NCBI GenBank assembly: GCA_020850575.1
Contig: JADZEJ010000004.1
Location: forward strand, 1-64,000
Reading direction: 5' to 3'
Origin: Candidatus Uhrbacteria bacterium
GTDB lineage: Bacteria > Patescibacteriota > Patescibacteriia > 2-12-FULL-60-25
Length of the DNA stretch: 64,000 nucleotides
Below are positions 58,966-64,000 of the stretch, piece by piece. The notes under the pieces are model-generated. The model saw only the letters and a program-made list of their open reading frames with translations, was not told where the DNA came from and searched no databases. Each line of letters opens with the position of its first letter. Position 1 is the first letter of the stretch. The position numbers and the translations under genes were made by a program.

Positions 58966-59637
58966 TTAGTTTTTCTTCAAGATCACACATAAATTTCTGG
59001 CATGTTCTTTTATTTCCGTCCAGCCTTGTTCTTCTATATAACCACTCTGTATGATCTCATGTCCACCCATCGTCCAAAGTTGATTCCATGTTTCCAATGT
59101 CGGACAATGAACATAACGCATATCTATTTCTTCCCCCGCTTTCCATGGAATCCACCTTTCTGAGCCGGTTCGTCCGTCAACTGGAACCATGTCTTCAAAA
59201 GAGGGGAGCCAAGAAGTAACGATAAGATACCCTCCTGGTGCGGTAATACGCATGAGTTCATCTCGACAGCGTTCCAAATCTTCCGGTGGAATATGTTGAA
59301 ATACTGCAAAACAACATGTCGTGTAAGAAATTTCATCATGGATCGGTAACTCAGGTAGTCCACCAGGAATCAACAGAGTTTCATGTAATGCAGTTTCTCG
59401 ATAACTTAACGAAGGTTCAATTCCGAGGTAAGGAACATCTTCCGGGAGATATGCAGCTAAACGTCCGTTTCCAGCTCCTACATCAACCACCAATTTTCCG
59501 CTTTGCAAAAAGGGTTTTATCAAATTAAAACCGCTCCAGTGACCCAAACGAGTCCTGGCAAAATCAGCGCCACGTTTCTCATAAAAGTCAGCGACGCTCT
59601 GGCGTAAATCGGTAAGATTTGGTGTAGTCTTAGACAT
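58966..59637 (-). CDS. Class I SAM-dependent methyltransferase
   Basis: The protein has 223 aa from ATG at 59637 (MSKTTPNLTDL). The SAM loop VVDVGAGNGRLAAYL (residues about 49-63), the acidic IEP in YLGIEPS and a motif FQHIPPEDLERCRDELMRITAPGGYLIV are typical of methyltransferase-11-type proteins. The C-terminal TQ(L)W-like ETWNQLWTMGGHE and HARNLCVILKK recall the tRNA methyltransferase Trm9/AlkBH8 family. Trm9 methylates the carboxymethyluridine that Elp3 starts, and elp3 is the divergent neighbour 15 bp away. A joint tRNA wobble pathway is therefore plausible, though inferred. Confidence 0.82.
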   Translation of the reverse strand: MSKTTPNLTDLRQSVADFYEKRGADFARTRLGHWSGFNLIKPFLQSGKLVVDVGAGNGRLAAYLPEDVPYLGIEPSLSYRETALHETLLIPGGLPELPIHDEISYTTCCFAVFQHIPPEDLERCRDELMRITAPGGYLIVTSWLPSFEDMVPVDGRTGSERWIPWKAGEEIDMRYVHCPTLETWNQLWTMGGHEIIQSGYIEEQGWTEIKEHARNLCVILKKN

Positions 59638-59652
59638 CATAACCAATTCACC

Positions 59653-61308
59653 ATGTCTGAAGCTAAACGTCCACCTGCAGAGCTCGTCGACCGTATTATT
59701 ACGGAAGCGTTAAAATTTCCTGAAGTCGATCATAAAAAATTACGTGAAATCACGCGTGATGTAATGGATCACACGGGTTTTCCATTTCCTCGTCGTCCGG
59801 AGCTGGTCGAAGCATATCGTCGCCTTGCCAAAGAAAATACGCACGCTTCGCTTGAAAGAACAATTCGATTAAAAGGCGTTCGTACGGATTCAGGTGTTGC
59901 CCCAATTACCGTTCTTACAAAACCATATGCCTGCCCTGGTAAGTGCGTGTATTGTCCAACTGAAGCACGTATGCCGAAGAGCTATGTTGCCAGCGAACCT
60001 GCGGCAGCACGAGCACTGATGTTGCAATTTGATCCGTACAATCAAGTTATTCAACGTGTTAATGCTCTTGAACGCAATGGTCACGAAGCGAAGAAAATTG
60101 AATTGATCGTCAAAGGTGGCACCTGGTCCGCATATCCTTGGGATTACCGCGAATGGTTTATTAAACGTTGTTTTGAAGCGGCTAACGATCTGGGGACTGA
60201 TACAAAATCTGAAGAACAAGATAGTAAACAAGTACAAGAAAAAAACGAAAAAGCCACGTATCGAATAATCGGCATTACCATCGAAACACGTCCTGACTGG
60301 ATCAATCCACGTGAAGTTTTTCGTTTACGCGAACTTGGCGTTACTCGGGTAGAACTCGGCGTCCAAGCATTAGATGATGAAATATTACATCTCACGAAAC
60401 GCGGACACGATGTTGTAGCAACAGTTCGTGCGACGTATTTGTTAAAACAAGTTGGCTTTAAAATAGATTATCATTTTCTTCCGGGTCAACCAGGTTCTTC
60501 TGTTGAAAAAGATATTTCCATGTTCCGTCAGTTATTTGAAGACCAACGGTTTTGTCCGGACATGGTGAAAATTTATCCTTGTGCAGTTTTACCTAGCGCT
60601 GAACTCGCTGAGTGGTTTAACAATGGAAGCTTCAAACCTTTGGAGGGAGAAGAATTAATTGAAGCGTTGATTCAAATGCAAACTTTTTTGCCCCGATATT
60701 GCCGCGTTTCACGTTTAATCAGAGATTTTCCATCAACAGAAATTATTGGTGGAAATCAAATTACGAATCTTCGACAAACAGTTGAAGAACGGATGCGAGC
60801 CAGAGGTATACCCTGTGTTTGCTTGCGTTGTCGCGAAATAAGTCATCAAACGAAACCCGTTGATCCAACGCCAACGCTATTTACCGATAAATATACGAAT
60901 GCCGGCGGCACCGAATATTTTTTATCATACGAAGATCAGGCTCGTACGGTCGTATACAGTTTTTTGCGTCTTCGTTTGCCGAAAACTGAACATGTCGAAC
61001 TTGACCCAAAAACACAAAACATGTCCGCTGAAATAGCAAGATTGTTTCCGGAGCTGGAACAGGTTGCTTTCGTGCGCGAATTACATACGTATGGTCAAGC
61101 GCTGTCTCTCTTACAGCAACGAGATGGTGCTAGCCAACACAAGGGATTTGGCCAACGTTTAATGCACGAAGCGGAACGCATTGCGCGTGAAGCTGGTTTT
61201 CATAGGCTCGCAGTCATCAGTGGAATTGGCGTTCGAGAATATTATCAAAAAATTGGCTACCATCATCAGGGAACGTATATGATGAAAAATCTGGATGAAA
61301 CCAGATAA
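59653..61308 (+). CDS. tRNA uridine-34 carboxymethyl synthase (Elp3 family radical SAM/acetyltransferase)
   Basis: The protein has 551 aa. The radical SAM cluster motif CPGKCVYC (CxxxCxxC, residues about 95-102), VKGGTWSAYPWDYREWFIKRC, GITIETRPDW, VTRVELGVQ and KIDYHFLPGQPG match archaeal and bacterial Elp3. The C-terminal GNAT domain reads FGQRLMHEAERIAREAGFHRLAVISGIGVREYYQKIGY. It makes cm5U at the wobble position of tRNAs from acetyl-CoA and SAM. It works without other Elongator subunits in prokaryotes. The neighbour methyltransferase may add the methyl group. Confidence 0.94.
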   Translation: MSEAKRPPAELVDRIITEALKFPEVDHKKLREITRDVMDHTGFPFPRRPELVEAYRRLAKENTHASLERTIRLKGVRTDSGVAPITVLTKPYACPGKCVYCPTEARMPKSYVASEPAAARALMLQFDPYNQVIQRVNALERNGHEAKKIELIVKGGTWSAYPWDYREWFIKRCFEAANDLGTDTKSEEQDSKQVQEKNEKATYRIIGITIETRPDWINPREVFRLRELGVTRVELGVQALDDEILHLTKRGHDVVATVRATYLLKQVGFKIDYHFLPGQPGSSVEKDISMFRQLFEDQRFCPDMVKIYPCAVLPSAELAEWFNNGSFKPLEGEELIEALIQMQTFLPRYCRVSRLIRDFPSTEIIGGNQITNLRQTVEERMRARGIPCVCLRCREISHQTKPVDPTPTLFTDKYTNAGGTEYFLSYEDQARTVVYSFLRLRLPKTEHVELDPKTQNMSAEIARLFPELEQVAFVRELHTYGQALSLLQQRDGASQHKGFGQRLMHEAERIAREAGFHRLAVISGIGVREYYQKIGYHHQGTYMMKNLDETR

Positions 61309-61390
61309 TCTGTCCGTTGTGGTAATTTTTAGTACGACAATGCAATGAATGTTTCAAACTTGTTCTTATTGTAACATTAGGAACCAAAAG

Positions 61391-61864
61391 TTATCCGAGA
61401 TCACCGATGTGTCCCTTTGTGTCTAAACGAGCGACGCTGTTGGTTTTTCCATCGATAGATTCTATTCCTAATCTCGCCACTGAAGTTCCACGTACTGTCA
61501 TATCAGAAGCTTCTTTTTGTCCTATACGAGCAACCGAAGTTCCGGGACCGATAACATCGTCTCGGTGTTTGTCTGGTAAAACGGATAAATTTTTTTCCGT
61601 CGGGCGTTCAACCACGTGTTGATTCATGGGCCTTTTAACCACGCCCTCATGAGCTGCACTCTTTGCAATATCCTGCGAAGCACGCAATTTTTGGTGCAGA
61701 GCCTCTAAGCGTGATGGTATCGCCGGCTTATCGGTTTGCAATTTGGATTTTAATCGTGCAACAGGATCTGATTTTTGGAGAGCCGAAGATGATCCTCGTC
61801 CCATCGGAATACGTTGATTCCTCTGAGGGAGACTAGCCGAACCTGAAGGTATACGAAGAGACAT
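61391..61864 (-). CDS. Hypothetical low-complexity protein with SVARL repeats
   Basis: The protein has 157 aa, rich in Ser, Arg, Lys and Pro, with no membrane segment. A short motif recurs near the C-terminus: TSVARIG, TSVARLG and NSVARLDT, with DPVARLKS near residue 34. It is probably disordered. No family is recognised. It is divergent from the sigma factor gene. Confidence 0.6.
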   Translation of the reverse strand: MSLRIPSGSASLPQRNQRIPMGRGSSSALQKSDPVARLKSKLQTDKPAIPSRLEALHQKLRASQDIAKSAAHEGVVKRPMNQHVVERPTEKNLSVLPDKHRDDVIGPGTSVARIGQKEASDMTVRGTSVARLGIESIDGKTNSVARLDTKGHIGDLG

Positions 61865-61978
61865 AATATGATATGAATAATATCAAAAAAGGGTAAGTAT
61901 TGAAATTTTCCCATAAACTGATACATTCGAACGGTTCTTTTGAAGAAGGTAAACAAAGGTAAACAAGAGGAGAATTCG

Positions 61979-62824
61979 ATGAGCGATACATCATGGTTGA
62001 GTAAATGTCCCGTGATGACATCTGAAGAATTTAAAAAGATCTTTACAGAATGGAAACAACAAGCCCCCGGATTGAAAAAAGTTCAATTGCGTCACAAGCT
62101 AGAGCGAGGAAATATGCGATTCGTCGCACGAATTGCATACAGTTATCTGCCCCAATGTAAGCTGGAAGTGAATGAATTGATTGCAGCGGGCAGCATAGGA
62201 CTTTCCCATGCGCTCGATCTCTACGATCCGGAAAACGGCGCCTCATTTTTGGCCTATAGCATACATTGGATCAAACGGGAGATACGCGACGAAATACGCA
62301 AATCTTTGATCGGAAAATCGTTTCAAATTCCGGCAAAGCAGCATTATATGGCAAAAAGTTTGCGATATCTATCAAGGATATTTAAAACAAAACACGGTCG
62401 CGATCCAACCTTTAAAGAGTTGAGCGTCATGGCCAGAGATACAAAGTATAAAGTCTTTGCAGATAGTACCGCCGAAAAAATCGAGCAATTGATGATAATC
62501 GTTTTTAATCAAACATCCAAAATAGATAGTTTGGTCAATTCTTCAAACGAAGTGTTTGGAACGAGTGATCCTGACGTTCTGATGCTCATACAAGAGCAAG
62601 AAAATAAAAAATTGCTCATGAGTGGATTGAAACGTCTGGATAACAGACAACAAACGGTAATCAATTTGCATTTTGGTCTTAACGGTAACCGCGAACACAC
62701 GCTCGAGGAAATAGGCAATCTGTACGATCTCTCAAAAGAGCGTATTCGCCAAATTGAGCTGATTGCATTCCGCCGACTCAAAGTCCACATGCAACAGATT
62801 GAATATAAGAAACGAAAAACATAA
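61979..62824 (+). CDS. RNA polymerase sigma-70-family factor
   Basis: The protein has 281 aa from ATG at 61979 (MSDTSWLSK) with GAGGAG as a good Shine-Dalgarno 6 nt before. Region 2 reads NELIAAGSIGLSHALDLYDPENGASFLAYSIHWIKREI (residues about 65-102). Region 3 is reduced, and region 4 is RQQTVINLHFGLN followed by HTLEEIGNLYDLSKERIRQIE (HTH). There is no region 1.1. The size and the arrangement resemble the RpoH/SigB class of alternative sigma factors. The stress or gene set that it serves cannot be read here. Confidence 0.92.
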   Translation: MSDTSWLSKCPVMTSEEFKKIFTEWKQQAPGLKKVQLRHKLERGNMRFVARIAYSYLPQCKLEVNELIAAGSIGLSHALDLYDPENGASFLAYSIHWIKREIRDEIRKSLIGKSFQIPAKQHYMAKSLRYLSRIFKTKHGRDPTFKELSVMARDTKYKVFADSTAEKIEQLMIIVFNQTSKIDSLVNSSNEVFGTSDPDVLMLIQEQENKKLLMSGLKRLDNRQQTVINLHFGLNGNREHTLEEIGNLYDLSKERIRQIELIAFRRLKVHMQQIEYKKRKT

Positions 62825-62855
62825 CCCTACGGCATTGAGCGGTAGGGTTTTTTTG
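62823..62855 (+). terminator. Terminator of the sigma factor gene
   Basis: AACCCTAC-CGGCATTGAGCG-GTAGGGTT is followed by TTTTTTG. Confidence 0.85.
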
Positions 62856-62861
62856 TTTGGA

Positions 62862-62890
62862 TTGACAAAATGCAATAAAAGTGATATATT
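62862..62890 (+). promoter_or_regulatory. Promoter of the Nudix hydrolase gene
   Basis: TTGACA, a 17-bp spacer, then TATATT, with GTGA directly before the -10. The start is expected at about 62897, giving a leader of about 170 nt. Confidence 0.75.
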
Positions 62891-62896
62891 AATTTT

Positions 62897-63066
62897 TATC
62901 GCATTTTACGCTTTGCCCAAAGACAGACGTTCACACCCCATAAAAATCACTTTTTACGGGGAAATGGAGAACCGGATTTCTTTGGACAAGGAGTAGATAC
63001 GTTTACTCTTAATCTTATTCTTGTCCTCGTCGTGTCGTTTGATTCACGACGCGACATAGTACGTAT
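62897..63066 (+). promoter_or_regulatory. Structured leader with three hairpins and a 10-codon frame
   Basis: The hairpins are CCCC-A-TAAAAA-TCAC-TTTTTA-C-GGGG (about 62936-62961), GGACAAG ... CTTGTCC (about 62982-63028, inner AGTA/TTACT) and CGTCGTG ... CACGACG (about 63030-63055). A frame ATGGAGAACCGG...GAGTAG (62965-62997, MENRISLDKE) with GGGG just upstream lies between the first two. It could be an attenuator-type leader or only stabilising structure. Confidence 0.45.
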
Positions 63067-63657
63067 ATGGAAGAATTAGAAATCGTTCACCCTGAAACAG
63101 GTGTCGTTCTTGGCGCTTCATTACCTCGTGCTGAAGCAATTGCTACAGGCGCATGGTGCCGTTCGACAAATGTATTTGTAATGAACTCAAAAGGTGAAAT
63201 TTTATGTCATCAACGTTCTCTTGAAAAAGAACGTATGCCTGGCGTTTGGTCTACCCACTTAGGTGGCCATGTCTCAAAAGGTGAGAATTACGAAACAAAT
63301 GCCTTGAAAGAATTGGAAGAAGAGGCTGGAATTAAGATTCATGCCCAGCAGCTATTTTCATGGCGTACTACGCGCATTGAAAAGGCTCGACTTTGGGTTC
63401 GTGAATTTGTCACCATTGCCAATCTCGATCTCGACGATCTTATTCCACAACCGGGTGAAGTCCAAGGATTTGCTTGGTTACATGTAGATGATATTTTGCG
63501 TGCGAAGGCTGAACAACCGGATAAATGGTGTGCAGGCACGCATGATTTTAAGACAGAGTACCAATGTCTCCGTTCTGTGGTGGCAGCAGCACGAGCGAAC
63601 GGAGCTTTCACAGATATTCCAGAAGAAATTCATATCTGGCACCCGGTCGCCATGTAA
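63067..63657 (+). CDS. Nudix hydrolase, YfcD/IPP-isomerase-like
   Basis: The protein has 196 aa. The Nudix box is GGHVSKGENYETNALKELEEEAGI (residues about 66-89), an intact G-x5-E-x7-RE-type motif in which the usual REL reads KEL. CHQRSLEKERMPGVWSTHLGG resembles isopentenyl-diphosphate isomerase and YfcD. The isomerase's catalytic Cys is absent at that position (STHLGG), so hydrolysis of a nucleotide or related diphosphate is more likely. The leader is unusually long and structured. A terminator follows at 63690-63728. Confidence 0.85.
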   Translation: MEELEIVHPETGVVLGASLPRAEAIATGAWCRSTNVFVMNSKGEILCHQRSLEKERMPGVWSTHLGGHVSKGENYETNALKELEEEAGIKIHAQQLFSWRTTRIEKARLWVREFVTIANLDLDDLIPQPGEVQGFAWLHVDDILRAKAEQPDKWCAGTHDFKTEYQCLRSVVAAARANGAFTDIPEEIHIWHPVAM

Positions 63658-63689
63658 ATCAATACGTTGATACTAATAATAGTAGGTAC

Positions 63690-63728
63690 GTTAAAAAAAA
63701 GCTTCTCTTCCATAAGGGGCTTTTTTTG
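63690..63728 (+). terminator. Terminator of the Nudix hydrolase gene
   Basis: An A-run with AAGC ... GGCTTTTTTT and inner CTT/AAG pairing. Confidence 0.65.
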
Positions 63729-63737
63729 CATCTGTGC

Positions 63738-63743
63738 TATGTT
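63738..63743 (+). promoter_or_regulatory. -10 box TATGTT with TGC extension before the lipoprotein gene
   Basis: GTGC-TATGTT is followed by 7 nt and then the ATG at 63751, consistent with a leaderless start. Confidence 0.35.
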
Positions 63744-63750
63744 AGAGCAT

Positions 63751-64000
63751 ATGAAGAATTTTCTTTTAGTACCTACACTTACACTTTTCTCTCTTCTTGG
63801 TGCTGGTTGCGCATTTCAACCGCAGCAACTCCCGTCTACTCCTCAAACACAGCCACCAACTCAATCACCCGAAACACCGAAGCCGGTAGAAAAAACGGAT
63901 ACGCCCAAGCCACAAATAAGCGCGCCTATTTGGAAAACATTTTCTGATAAAACATTAGGCTATAGTCTTGATTATCCTGTACTTGATGCTGATAAAACAT
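63751..64000 (+). CDS. Putative lipoprotein, C-terminus beyond window
   Basis: 83 codons from ATG at 63751 are open to the window edge. The signal peptide MKNFLLVPTLTLFSLLGAGC ends with Cys-20, a lipobox-like site. It is followed by a Gln/Pro/Thr-rich spacer (residues about 22-60) and the beginning of a folded part (IWKTFSDKTLGYSLDYPVL). That opening resembles proteins with a PsbP-like or LppX-type beta domain, but too little is present to decide. It is expected on the outer face of the membrane after LspA processing. Confidence 0.75.
   Translation, partial: MKNFLLVPTLTLFSLLGAGCAFQPQQLPSTPQTQPPTQSPETPKPVEKTDTPKPQISAPIWKTFSDKTLGYSLDYPVLDADKT

Noticed and set aside
63067-63657. Isopentenyl-diphosphate isomerase
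   Set aside because: The region similar to the catalytic Cys segment has STHLGG without Cys, so a general Nudix hydrolase is the safer call.
1-64000. CRISPR arrays, rRNA genes, insertion sequences
   Set aside because: No regularly spaced identical repeats with unique spacers, no rRNA signatures and no transposase genes were seen. The parS array has palindromic 16-bp sites, not CRISPR repeats.

Overview
The window is chromosomal DNA of a bacterium of the Candidate Phyla Radiation (Patescibacteria), most likely the Parcubacteria side. This is inferred from the gene families: large Ser/Thr-rich surface proteins with a 'SINYQGRL'-type N-terminus, a secreted protein with HGEAWYI/YYM-NG repeats, an archaeal-type Elp3, short informational genes, and very AT-rich spacers. 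Open frames close at TAA, TAG and TGA, so the standard bacterial code fits. The replication locus is present: rpmH, rnpA and yidD lie divergent from dnaA and dnaN, with DnaA boxes between dnaA and dnaN.

Layout. 1-10.5 kb (minus strand): secreted or membrane-anchored surface proteins. The first is a giant repetitive fibre that runs off the left edge and carries an LVIVD-repeat insertion. 10.5-12.3 kb: an AT-rich gene-free stretch holding ten parS (ParB-binding) palindromes, most spaced about 155 bp apart, followed by tRNA-Ala and tRNA-Arg. 12.5-22.2 kb: rpsT, holA, pgeF, polA, a GDPD, tRNA-Cys, a 3D-domain protein and a class A PBP. 22.3-29.8 kb: a membrane protein, a roughly 560-nt structured RNA with its own promoter and terminator, then dksA-like, lspA, comM, a LysM/M23 peptidase, tig and a DUF167 gene. 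29.9-34 kb: the replication-origin locus. 34-40.5 kb: pnp, an NYN protein, rpsO, yvcK, a xer recombinase and a small membrane protein, then tRNA-Arg and tRNA-His.

40.80-50.26 kb: a GC-richer integrated island in the 3' end of tRNA-His, bounded by a 10-bp direct repeat. It carries a large serine recombinase, a type III restriction-modification pair, an excisionase-like HTH protein, a probable rolling-circle Rep protein, an ImmA-type protease, a BRO-N protein and an XRE regulator, all on the minus strand. The insertion has separated tRNA-His from its terminator. Joining the two island ends on paper extends the recombinase frame by 36 codons, so integration appears to trim the enzyme that performs it.

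50.3-64 kb: a second 3D-domain protein, an S9-type hydrolase, a secreted repeat protein, an NAGPA-like lipoprotein, a Nudix remnant, recQ, pyrH, a spermidine-synthase-like/GNAT fusion, msrA, a methyltransferase, elp3, a sigma-70-family factor, a Nudix hydrolase with a structured leader, and the start of a lipoprotein.

Several promoters have 17-bp spacers and a TGC or AGC immediately before the -10 hexamer. Several start codons lie 6-7 nt after a -10, suggesting leaderless mRNAs. The items most likely to be new are the parS array, the 560-nt RNA, the self-truncating island integration, and the pseudoknotted leader near 9.5 kb.
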